From a virus: 64,000 bases of DNA. The stretch covers positions 1-64,000 of the IMG/VR virus record IMGVR_UViG_3300042007_000202, one strand, 5' to 3'. This document shows positions 40,293 through 47,976 of the stretch, piece after piece. The number at the start of each line of letters is the position of its first letter. Positions within the stretch are counted from its first letter, which is position 1. The position numbers and the translations under genes were made by a program. Under the pieces are notes generated by a model. It did not search any database. It was given only the letters and a program-made list of their open reading frames with translations, and was not told the origin of the DNA.

Positions 40293-41167
40293 GTCTGATC
40301 TCCTCGCTGAGCCCACGGGGCCGGGTCAAGGTCCAGGCTGATCACGGCCGACGGCTGGCGCAGCGAGTTCGGGTTCACCGTGGCGATCCACGAGTCCACG
40401 TCCCGCAGGCCGGTGTAGCCCTTGTCCAGCCACTCCCCGGGGTCGAACATCTCGTAGGTGATGTTTTCGCGGGTCACGGTCTGCACCCGCTCCGGCAGGC
40501 GGCACCCCTTGGCGCCGGTGCACTGCTTGTAGATCTCGTTCGCCAGCGAGCCCAGCGCCCGCATCCCCGCCGCCGGGACGGCCCGTCCACGCAGATAGAG
40601 GACGGAGAAGGTGCCGGGCTCGGTGATGTCCTTCTCCAGGTCCTGGCACGTCGGCCAGCACTCCCCCTCCAGGCCGCCGACCCGGTTGAGGTCGCCGTAG
40701 CCGGAGCGCCGGTGCAGGGTGTACTGGTCGGGCGGGAGCACCTCCCCGTCCACGCGGACTTCCACCACGGCGTTGACCGGGCCGGGCAGCCGGATGGTGC
40801 AGGGGGGCTTGCAGCCGCAGTCCATGCGGGCGCACCCGCACCCGAAGTTGAACCACTTCCCCCGCTCGTCCAGGTACGGATTGTTCACGGAGTTCTGCCG
40901 GGGGTCCCACAGCCATCCCGTGCCGTGCTGGTCGGGGGTGCACGGGCGGCGGCACGGCCGGATCAGCTCCGGGCACAGCCCGTACCGCCCGGCGGTGCGC
41001 GCCCACAGCATCTCCGTGGCGATCTCCACCGCGAGCACGTGTTCCGGTGTCCAGTCGGACACCACGGCGGGGAAGTCCGGCGCGCAGGCGGTGTCCAGCG
41101 GCCACGCGCACGGCCCGGTCCCGTCGGGCGTGAGAGGGCCAGGGGTGGTCGGGTTGATCACCGGCAT
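40289..41167 (-). CDS. Head-to-tail connector / adaptor protein
   Basis: 292 aa, ATG after GAGGAGGG. N-terminal helix (VLAVEIATEMLWARTAGRYG), then a Cys-rich beta region and LPGPVNAVVEVRVDGEVLPPDQY, the pattern of actinophage head-tail adaptors, and a C-terminal helix. It should join the portal to the tail. Confidence 0.8.
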   Translation of the reverse strand: MPVINPTTPGPLTPDGTGPCAWPLDTACAPDFPAVVSDWTPEHVLAVEIATEMLWARTAGRYGLCPELIRPCRRPCTPDQHGTGWLWDPRQNSVNNPYLDERGKWFNFGCGCARMDCGCKPPCTIRLPGPVNAVVEVRVDGEVLPPDQYTLHRRSGYGDLNRVGGLEGECWPTCQDLEKDITEPGTFSVLYLRGRAVPAAGMRALGSLANEIYKQCTGAKGCRLPERVQTVTRENITYEMFDPGEWLDKGYTGLRDVDSWIATVNPNSLRQPSAVISLDLDPAPWAQRGDQT

Positions 41168-41208
41168 AGATCGGTCCCTCCTCGCAGATCGTGTAGCCCG
41201 GACAGCGT

Positions 41209-41220
41209 ATCCACGCAGAC
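41209..41220. promoter_or_regulatory. Junction 12-mer variant ATCCACGCAGAC
   Basis: Lies between two minus-strand genes but reads in plus orientation, an exception to the orientation rule. Confidence 0.5.
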
Positions 41221-41222
41221 CG

Positions 41223-44200
41223 TCACGCCACGCGCTCCAGGACGAGGTACGAGTTCGCGTACACGGTCGTGCCGGTGGCGTCGGCCGCGCCCTGAGCCCA
41301 CTGGAAGGCGTAAGTGCCGCCGCTGGCCCCGGTGACCACGAGGCCCTTGAGCATGGCGCCGTTGGGGGAGCCCATGTCGAACCAGCCGTAGGAGCGCGCC
41401 TGGTCCAGGGTGTTGGCCATGGTGCGGACGGTGGTGGCGTCGGAGGCGACAGAGGCGCCCGGCTGGAGGGTGGTCCACCAGCCGGTAGCGCCGGAGGGGA
41501 TGGCGAAGTCCATGGTGATGTCGCCGCCCGCCGACCCTCCCCACACGATCAGCCCGCGCATCTCGTAGACGGCGTTCGCGGCCAGGGTGACCAGCAGTTG
41601 GGTGTCGTTGGTCTGGACGGCGGTGTTGGTCCGGGTCAGGTTCGACGTCCGGCGCGCGAACAGCCGCTGCCCGATTCCGCTGGCCTGGAGGTTGTTGGCG
41701 AACAGAGTGCCGTTGACCGTGAGGTTCGTGTCGGTGACCAGGCTGCCCGGCTGGTCCCGGTAGAGCGTGGTGTCCAGGGCGCTGGACCCGCCCGCGCCCC
41801 AGTACATCTGGCCGTTGACGAGCTGGTAGAAGCGGGGTTGGGTGTCGCCGCTGATGCGGTGGTCGCGGGCGGCGTCGGTGGCGTTGGTGCGCAGGGTCTG
41901 GAGCAGAGCGCCGGTGGTGAGCTGGCCGGAGGCTGATCGCCACAGTCCGGCGTCTGTGGTGCTCGCGCCGCCCGGCCCCCACCACATGGCGCCGTCGGCG
42001 TTCACGAACCAGCGGCTGGCCGTGTCGCCGGTGACCCGGGCACTGAAGACGTTCCCGGCGGTGGTGGGCCGGTAGACGCGCAGGAGCGTGTTCTGCGCGG
42101 TGAGGATCCCGGCGGCCTCCCGCTCCAGGAAGGTGTCGCGGGCGACTGCCCCTGAGCCCCACTCCATCACGCCGCTGGCGCTCATCCGCCACCGGTCGAA
42201 GGTGTCCCCGGTGACCTGTACGCCCAGGGCGACGGCCGTTCCGCTGGCGCGCATGAGCTGGAGCAGCCCGGACAGCGTGGATGTGCCCAGGACGGCCAGG
42301 TTCTCGTCGAGCTGGAGCAGGTTCGCCGCCGCGCGGCGGACGTGGACGTCGGTGGCTGCGGCGCCGGACCCCCAGCCCACGGTGCCGTCCCCGTTGAGGG
42401 TGAGGCGCGGTTCGGTGTCCCCGGTGACCTGCACGCCCAGGGCGCGGGTGGCCGCCGTGGCGACGGTGGACTGGAGGGTGCCGGTGAGGGTTCCCCCGGT
42501 GAGGGCGAGGTACTTGGTGGCGGCGTCCGCGATAGCGGCGTCGCGGGCGGCGTCGGCCTTGGCCTGGGCCCCGGCCTGAGTCTCCAGGAGCGACGTGTCC
42601 GCGATGCCGTGCACCGCCGTGGTGTCGGCGGCGTGCGCGGCCAGCTCCGCGTCCGTCGCGTAGGCGTCCAGGGCTGCGCCGTCGAGAGTGCCGGTGACAG
42701 TGAGGTCCCCGTTGAAGGTGGCCTGGGCGGCGCCCGTGTCGAAGTCGAAGACCGCGTCGAACGGGTTGGTGCCCAGCATGGTCCGGCCCACCAGGTGAGT
42801 GCCGCCGGGCTCCCACCGCTGGAGCGTGGTCTGGGCGCCGGTGAAGTCGGGGTTCTCCCAGGCGGAGATGTACACCTCGGGGGCGACTTCGAAGTCCAGC
42901 GCGGAGCCGGTGGTGCGCAGCCGGTAGGCGCCCTCGTCGTCTGCGCGCTGCACGGTGAGGTTCGCCCCGTCCACCACGATGCCTCCGGTCACGGTGCCGC
43001 CCGTGACGCGGTTGAGGTACTTGGTGGCGGCGTCCGCGATGGCGGCGTCGCGGGCGGTGTCGGCCTTGGTCTGGGCCCCGGCCTGAGTCTCCAGGAGCGA
43101 CGTGTCCGCGATGCCGTGGACGGCGGTGGTGTCGGCGGCGTGCGCGGCCAGCTCCGCGTCCGTCGCGTAGGCGTCCAGGTCGGCCTGCGTCAGCAGCGCG
43201 GCCGTGTCGGTGATGCCGTGGACATCGGTGGTGGCGTTCGCGTGGGCGTCCAGGGCGGCCTGCGTAGCCAGCCCGGCCAGGTCCGCGTCCGTCACCAGGA
43301 CGCTCGTGTCAGCGATGCCGTGCACCGCCGTGGTGTCGGCGGCGTGGGTGTCCAGGTTGCCCTGCACAGCGGCTACGTCGGCGTCGGTGGCGAGCCCCGC
43401 CAGGTCGGCTTGGGTGGCGAGCTGGGCGGTGTCCGCGATGCCGTGGACGGCGGTGGTGTCGGCGGCGTGCGCGGCCAGCTCCGCGTCGGTCGCGTACTGC
43501 TCAAGGTCCGCGGAAGTCAGGAGCTGCGAGGTGTCCGCGATGCCGTGGACGCCGGTGGTGTCGGCCACGTGGTCAGCGAGCGTGCCAGCGACAGCGGCCA
43601 CGTCCGCATCCGTGGCGAGGACGGAGGTGTCGGGGATGCCGTGGACGGCGGTGGTGTCGGCCACGTGGGCGGCCAGGTCCGCCTGCACCTGCTGGAACTG
43701 CGCGTCGGTGGGGATGGTGGAGGTGTCGGGGATGCCGTGGACGTTGGTGGTGTCGGCGGCGTGCGCGGCCAGCGCGGCGGCCTGGGCCTGGTCCCCGGCG
43801 GTGATCTGCTCCCCGAGGTCGCTGCGCGCTTCGTTCACCTTGGCGGTGGCGTCCGCGCTGGCGGTGGCTTCGGCGGCGGCTTCGGCGGCGTCGGCCTTGG
43901 CCTGGGCCCCGGCCTGAGTCTCCAGGAGTGACGTGTCCGCGATGCCGTGGACGGCGGTGGTGTCGGCGGCGTGGACGGCCAGCGCGGCGGACACGGCGTC
44001 GGCCTTGGCCTGGGCTCCGGCCTGAGTCTCCAGGCTGGCGGTGTCGGGGATGCCGTGAACGGCGGTGGTGTCGGCGTTGTGGGCGGCGATCTTGGCGTCC
44101 ACCTGCTGTGGGGTGACGCCCTCTTCTCCGGTGCCGATGGGGACGCGGATGGACTCCTGGTCGATGCTGATCCAGTAGAACCCGGCCTCCACCCAGAAGT

Positions 44201-44375
44201 GGAGGCGCCCGTTGTTGTCGGTGTTGAGCGGGTTGGGCAGCTCGGTGGTGCCGGAGGCGTCGGCGTAGAGGGTGGCGAACTCGTTGCTGTGCTCCGGGAA
44301 GACGCGGGCCGGAATGTTCCGGGCCAGCTCCCCTGTGGGAAACCAGTACACGTCGTCGTACTCGGCCAGGGCCAC
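41223..44375 (-). CDS. Repeat-rich tail fibre-like virion protein
   Basis: 1050 aa, GTG after AGGAGGTGCC. Residues 1-90 are a conserved head (YWFPTGELARNIPARVF, LHFWVEAGFYWISID). Then about ten repeats built on HAADTTAVHGIADTSLL, about 22-30 aa each. Further on come units of the form (V)TGD(T)..RW....G...WG.G......L.R. and a final jelly-roll-like end (DITMDFAIPSGATGWWTTLQ). It is a likely trimeric fibre, though its place before the connector genes is unusual. Confidence 0.85.
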   Translation of the reverse strand: MALAEYDDVYWFPTGELARNIPARVFPEHSNEFATLYADASGTTELPNPLNTDNNGRLHFWVEAGFYWISIDQESIRVPIGTGEEGVTPQQVDAKIAAHNADTTAVHGIPDTASLETQAGAQAKADAVSAALAVHAADTTAVHGIADTSLLETQAGAQAKADAAEAAAEATASADATAKVNEARSDLGEQITAGDQAQAAALAAHAADTTNVHGIPDTSTIPTDAQFQQVQADLAAHVADTTAVHGIPDTSVLATDADVAAVAGTLADHVADTTGVHGIADTSQLLTSADLEQYATDAELAAHAADTTAVHGIADTAQLATQADLAGLATDADVAAVQGNLDTHAADTTAVHGIADTSVLVTDADLAGLATQAALDAHANATTDVHGITDTAALLTQADLDAYATDAELAAHAADTTAVHGIADTSLLETQAGAQTKADTARDAAIADAATKYLNRVTGGTVTGGIVVDGANLTVQRADDEGAYRLRTTGSALDFEVAPEVYISAWENPDFTGAQTTLQRWEPGGTHLVGRTMLGTNPFDAVFDFDTGAAQATFNGDLTVTGTLDGAALDAYATDAELAAHAADTTAVHGIADTSLLETQAGAQAKADAARDAAIADAATKYLALTGGTLTGTLQSTVATAATRALGVQVTGDTEPRLTLNGDGTVGWGSGAAATDVHVRRAAANLLQLDENLAVLGTSTLSGLLQLMRASGTAVALGVQVTGDTFDRWRMSASGVMEWGSGAVARDTFLEREAAGILTAQNTLLRVYRPTTAGNVFSARVTGDTASRWFVNADGAMWWGPGGASTTDAGLWRSASGQLTTGALLQTLRTNATDAARDHRISGDTQPRFYQLVNGQMYWGAGGSSALDTTLYRDQPGSLVTDTNLTVNGTLFANNLQASGIGQRLFARRTSNLTRTNTAVQTNDTQLLVTLAANAVYEMRGLIVWGGSAGGDITMDFAIPSGATGWWTTLQPGASVASDATTVRTMANTLDQARSYGWFDMGSPNGAMLKGLVVTGASGGTYAFQWAQGAADATGTTVYANSYLVLERVA

Positions 44376-44391
44376 GGCACCTCCTGAACGT

Positions 44392-44428
44392 GCGGCCGGG
44401 CGGGCGGCCCGTGGGCCACCCGCCCGGA
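44392..44428. repeat. GC repeat hairpin
   Basis: CGGGCGGGCGGCCCGTGGGCCACCCGCCCG, upstream of the fibre gene start. Confidence 0.6.
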
Positions 44429-44434
44429 GGGGTG

Positions 44435-44446
44435 ATCTGCGCGGAT
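44435..44446 (-). promoter_or_regulatory. Junction 12-mer (minus: ATCCGCGCAGAT)
   Basis: Intergenic, between the Fn3 protein and the fibre gene, minus orientation. Confidence 0.65.
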
Positions 44447-44452
44447 AAGGGG

Positions 44453-45022
44453 TCAGGCGGCTGCGGTGGAGATGGTGACGTCCGGCGAGGTGAACGCGGA
44501 GCTGTAGGTGCCGTGGAGCGCCTGGACCTTGAAGTCGTAGTCGGTGTCGGCCGTCAGGCCGGTGGCGGTGGCGGTGGTGGTACCGGCGGGGACCGCGATG
44601 TAGGTCCAGGCGCCGGTGGAGCCGTCCGCCCGGTACGCCACGCGGTACCCGGTGGGGGCGGTGCCGTCGGGAGCGGTCCAGTCCACGGTGATGGCGGTGG
44701 TGGTGGGGACGCCGTCCACGGCCAGGCCGCTCGGCGCCTCGATCAGCTCGCAGTTGTTCGGGTTCACGCCGCTCACCTCGGCGTCGGTGGGCTGCACGAA
44801 GGTCGTGGCCCCCTCGTCGGGGCAGGTGATGACGGTCCCGCCGGGGGTGAGCGTGAGGGCCGGGGCCCCGTCACACACTCCGGCGGGGATCTCGAAGTAC
44901 GGCAGGTTGCCGTCGGTGCGGTAGAGGATCTGCTGCGCGGACTCCGCGCCGCCCCAGCAGACGAGCTGCTGGGCGATCTGCTGCATGGTCTCCTGAGTGG
45001 CGATGACCTTGACGCCAGCCAT
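44453..45022 (-). CDS. Fn3-domain virion protein
   Basis: 189 aa, ATG after AGGAGGCAGCC. N-terminal ~90 residues with IPAGVCDGAPALTLTPGG, then a fibronectin type III domain (about 98-186: APSGLAVDGVPTTTAITVDW ... AYRADG ... YDFKVQA). Such domains decorate phage capsids and tails and may bind carbohydrate on the cell surface. A GC-palindrome copy follows its upstream side. Confidence 0.82.
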   Translation of the reverse strand: MAGVKVIATQETMQQIAQQLVCWGGAESAQQILYRTDGNLPYFEIPAGVCDGAPALTLTPGGTVITCPDEGATTFVQPTDAEVSGVNPNNCELIEAPSGLAVDGVPTTTAITVDWTAPDGTAPTGYRVAYRADGSTGAWTYIAVPAGTTTATATGLTADTDYDFKVQALHGTYSSAFTSPDVTISTAAA

Positions 45023-45091
45023 GGCTGCCTCCTGTTGGTGGGGCCCGGCGCCGCCAACGTGGGATCTGGCGGCGCCGGGGGTCTGCGGGTC

Positions 45092-45120
45092 GGCCGCCCG
45101 CCCGGCCGGGCGGCCGGGCG
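45092..45120. repeat. GC-palindrome repeat
   Basis: GGCCGCCCGCCCGGCCGGGCGGCCGGGCG between the major tail protein and the Fn3 protein. Confidence 0.7.
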
Positions 45121-45133
45121 GAGGCTGGTGGGC

Positions 45134-46597
45134 TTACGGGAAGGGGACGGTGAAGTTGACCGACGTGGACGCCGCCGGGTTCGCCTTGCTGGTCACGGTC
45201 ACGGTCTTCGCGCCGTTCGCGGCGTACAGGTGACTCACGCTGCCCGCCTCGGTCTGGTCCACCACAGTCCCGTCGCCCCAGTTGATGCTGACGGGGCCGT
45301 TGGGCGCGTTGTCCCAGGTGAGGTCGGCGGTCATGCCGGTGGCGTCGGTGGCGTCCTCCACCACGCTGGCGGTCGGGTCGTCCTGGACGGGAACGCTGAC
45401 GGCCTCGCGGGCGCGGTAGGTCTCCACGTCCGCCCGGCGCACGGTCACCGTGTAGACACCGGCCGCCTTGTAGGTGTGGTTGACGTCGACGGTGCCGTCC
45501 CCGCCGACGGTGACTTCCTCGGGCTCGGTGCCGTCGCCCCAGTCCACCGTCGCCACGCCGCTGGCCTGTTCCGGCAGCGTCACCGTGGCGGTGACGGTGA
45601 AGCGGTCGTCGGGGTCGTCGGCGGTGAGCGTGAGCTGCGGGTCGTCGGCGGGGAGCGGGACGGTGATGTCCTTCTCCACCGTGACCGCCGGGGTCTGCTG
45701 GTCGCGGACGGTGATGGTGTACTCGCCGTCGGCGGCGTACGTGTGGGTCACGTAGGCGCCGTCGCTGGCGGTGGTCTCGGCGGTGGCGTCGCCCCAGTTG
45801 ATGACCACGGAGCCGAAGCCGTGGTTGTCCGCGCGCAGGCGGACCGTGCGGCGCGGCGACTCCCCGGCCACGCCCGTGATGGTCAGCTCGGCCACCTCCG
45901 GCGTCGGGCGGTCCACCGGCTGGGCGCCGCACTCCGGCTCCGGCGGCCGGATCGTGGTCTCGAACAGCCGGTAGTGGGTGTCCTCGCCGATGGGCTGGAG
46001 CAGCGGGCCGGGCGCGCCGTTGGCCTGGGTCTGCACCGGGTAGGGGCCGCGCCGCCAGCGGGAGCCGGTCTTGGTGCGGCCGTTGAAGGTGAAGCTGATG
46101 GCGTCGTTGCCGATCTCGATGTCGCCGGGCGCGCCGCCCTTGACCCACGGCAGCAGGATGTAGCCCCAGGAGCCCTGGGCGGCCTCTCCGGAGCACGCGT
46201 CGGAGGTGCCGTAGGTGTCCATCCAGATCTCCAGCGCGAAGCCGTCGCCGGAGAGGGAGCCGTTGGCGTTGTAGCCGATCACGTTGCCTTCGGCGTCCAG
46301 CACCTTGTCCCACGACTGGTTCATGATCTGGACCATGTCGGGGTCGACCTGGCAGAACTCGATCTCCGTGGAGTACCACTGGAGGCTGTCTTCGCCGGGT
46401 TCGTTGATGCAGGTCTGGCCGTTGGCCTTGGTGACGGTGATGGCGTCACCCTCCTGCACTTCGGCCGACAGGGTCGCCGTGACGAACCCGTCGCTGACGA
46501 CCTGGTTCCCGTCCCCGTAGACGGGTCGGCCGCAGGCGTCCAGCCGCGTCACGCGCATGGCGGTGCCGCGCAGGAAGCTCGGGCAGCTCGTAGCCAT
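45134..46597 (-). CDS. Major tail protein with PKD/Ig-like C-terminal domains
   Basis: 487 aa. N-terminal ~240 residues (SFLRGTAMRVTRLDACGRPV, VEIGNDAISFTFNGRTKTGS) resemble actinophage tail-tube proteins. After a linker there are three ~80-aa Ig/PKD-like repeats, each with (I/V)NWGD(A/G)T and HTY or HLYAANGAKTV landmarks. The tube fold forms the tail and the repeats would stick out along it, perhaps to contact the cell surface. Confidence 0.84.
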   Translation of the reverse strand: MATSCPSFLRGTAMRVTRLDACGRPVYGDGNQVVSDGFVTATLSAEVQEGDAITVTKANGQTCINEPGEDSLQWYSTEIEFCQVDPDMVQIMNQSWDKVLDAEGNVIGYNANGSLSGDGFALEIWMDTYGTSDACSGEAAQGSWGYILLPWVKGGAPGDIEIGNDAISFTFNGRTKTGSRWRRGPYPVQTQANGAPGPLLQPIGEDTHYRLFETTIRPPEPECGAQPVDRPTPEVAELTITGVAGESPRRTVRLRADNHGFGSVVINWGDATAETTASDGAYVTHTYAADGEYTITVRDQQTPAVTVEKDITVPLPADDPQLTLTADDPDDRFTVTATVTLPEQASGVATVDWGDGTEPEEVTVGGDGTVDVNHTYKAAGVYTVTVRRADVETYRAREAVSVPVQDDPTASVVEDATDATGMTADLTWDNAPNGPVSINWGDGTVVDQTEAGSVSHLYAANGAKTVTVTSKANPAASTSVNFTVPFP

Positions 46598-47010
46598 TAC
46601 TGGTCATCCCCTTCCTTCGTCTGCGCAGATCGCGCGCTGGTGGCCTTCTTCGCGGCCGTCTTCTTGGCCGCTGCCTTGCGGGCGGCCGTCTTCTTGGCGG
46701 CCGGGCGGTGGGCCTTGGGCGCGTCGGGGCCGGGGCCCTCCTCTTCCGGCCCCGACGCGGGCTCGGCAGGCGCCGCCGCGCGCGGCGCGCTGGGCGCGGG
46801 CGCGGGGGGGCTGGGGTCTTCGGGCGGCGGGGCCAGTCCCGCCTGCTCGTAGACGCGGCCGACGGACTCCTCGGGGACGCGCAGCGCCTGGCTGCCCGCG
46901 CCGGACACCGTGGTCACGTACTCGGCCCCGACCACGGCCAGAGCGGCGCGGGCCAGCCGCTCCATGGACACGTCCGCTGTGGGGTAGACCAGCGCGTAGT
47001 TCGTGGTCAT
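46597..47010 (-). CDS. Virion-region protein with Pro/Ala linker and Lys/Ala tail
   Basis: 137 aa, ATG overlapping the previous stop. Residues 1-60 fold-like (NYALVYPTADVSMERLARA), then Pro/Ala/Glu-rich linker, then a histone H1-like tail KKTAARKAAAKKTAAKKA. The tail is like that of the chaperone at 26226-26720. Possibly a capsid-associated or DNA-contacting protein. Confidence 0.76.
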   Translation of the reverse strand: MTTNYALVYPTADVSMERLARAALAVVGAEYVTTVSGAGSQALRVPEESVGRVYEQAGLAPPPEDPSPPAPAPSAPRAAAPAEPASGPEEEGPGPDAPKAHRPAAKKTAARKAAAKKTAAKKATSARSAQTKEGDDQ

Positions 47011-47849
47011 CAGCCCTCGCCTCCCACGGTCACCAGCACCGCCGCCCGGTAGCAGTCCGCGTCCAGCGCGTACGTCCGCTCGGCCAGCGCCATCCGTGTG
47101 TTGTCGGAAGTCGTGAAGGTCTCGTTCGCGAAGGCGGCGCCGCGCCAGCCGCGAACCGACCCCGTGGCCACCAGCCAGAAGGTGTCTGCGGCGGGCGGGG
47201 TGACGGGGTCGAAGGGGTTGTCGGGGTAGCCGCCGCCGAACGCGACCCGCGAGCCCAGGCGGGTGCGGAGGACTTCGCCGGTGTCGGCGGCGGGCTGAAG
47301 GAGGTTGAGGCTGTCCCAGTAGGTCTGGGTCCAGCGGGGGGCGTGGAAGGTGGGCGCGCCGCCGTAGTTGAGGGCGGCGTCCTTCTCCAGCACCCCCACG
47401 GCCCGCTTGATGCCGACGGCCGCTGCGGCTTCTCCGAGGGGGTAGCGGGGGTCTTCCAGGCCGAGCACGAGGGCGGCGAACGCCTTCTCCGCCTCACGCT
47501 CCTCGATCAGCCCCAGCCGCTCCAAGGCCATGCCGCGCGGGTCTTCGAACCCGACGGCGTTGCATTCGGCGCGGTTGTAGACGGTGAAGGGGCCGGAGCC
47601 TTCGGCCAGTTCGGGCCCGCTGAACACGGTCTTGTCGTGGGTGGTGCCGGGCCCGGGGTCAAGGGGCGCGGGGCACATGCCCAGGACGTAGCCGCCCTGG
47701 GCGCAGTGGTTGGTGAAGTACTCAACTCCGGCGCGCTGCCACGGGCCCTCGCCGTCGGTGATGCTCGCGACGGAGAACAGGCCGTAGCGGTACGGCTCCA
47801 GGAGGGGAGCGGAGTCCACCCAGGTCTTGCCGGGGGTGGGTGTGGACAC
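47010..47849 (-). CDS. Capsid-associated protein after the major capsid gene
   Basis: 279 aa, GTG at 47849 after GGAG. TWVDSAPLLEPYRYGLFSVA at the start, VYNRAECNAVGFEDPRGMAL in the middle and a helical part. Position right after the major capsid gene is typical of a capsid or neck accessory protein. No family assigned. Confidence 0.78.
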   Translation of the reverse strand: MSTPTPGKTWVDSAPLLEPYRYGLFSVASITDGEGPWQRAGVEYFTNHCAQGGYVLGMCPAPLDPGPGTTHDKTVFSGPELAEGSGPFTVYNRAECNAVGFEDPRGMALERLGLIEEREAEKAFAALVLGLEDPRYPLGEAAAAVGIKRAVGVLEKDAALNYGGAPTFHAPRWTQTYWDSLNLLQPAADTGEVLRTRLGSRVAFGGGYPDNPFDPVTPPAADTFWLVATGSVRGWRGAAFANETFTTSDNTRMALAERTYALDADCYRAAVLVTVGGEG

Positions 47850-47884
47850 GGGGTCTCCGTTGCGTCAGAGGGCCTGGGAGCGTG

Positions 47885-47933
47885 GCGGCCGGGGCTCCGG
47901 GCATGACTCCGATTCCCCCGGAGCCCCGGCCGC
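47885..47933 (-). terminator. Very strong terminator after the capsid gene
   Basis: Perfect 17-bp arms GCGGCCGGGGCTCCGGG / CCCGGAGCCCCGGCCGC with a 15-base loop. It would limit read-through so that capsid mRNA exceeds that of downstream genes. Confidence 0.75.
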
Positions 47934-47940
47934 GTTCAGA

Positions 47941-47972
47941 CGGGCGCCCGGCCGGGCGGGCGGGCGGCCGGG
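47941..47972. repeat. GC-palindrome repeat
   Basis: CGGGCGCCCGGCCGGGCGGGCGGGCGGCCGGG just after the capsid stop. Confidence 0.7.
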
Positions 47973-47976
47973 CTCA

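Noticed and set aside
41223-44375. Regular repeats resembling a CRISPR array
   Set aside because: They lie in an open coding frame, are translated as AVHGIADT repeats and lack uniform spacers.
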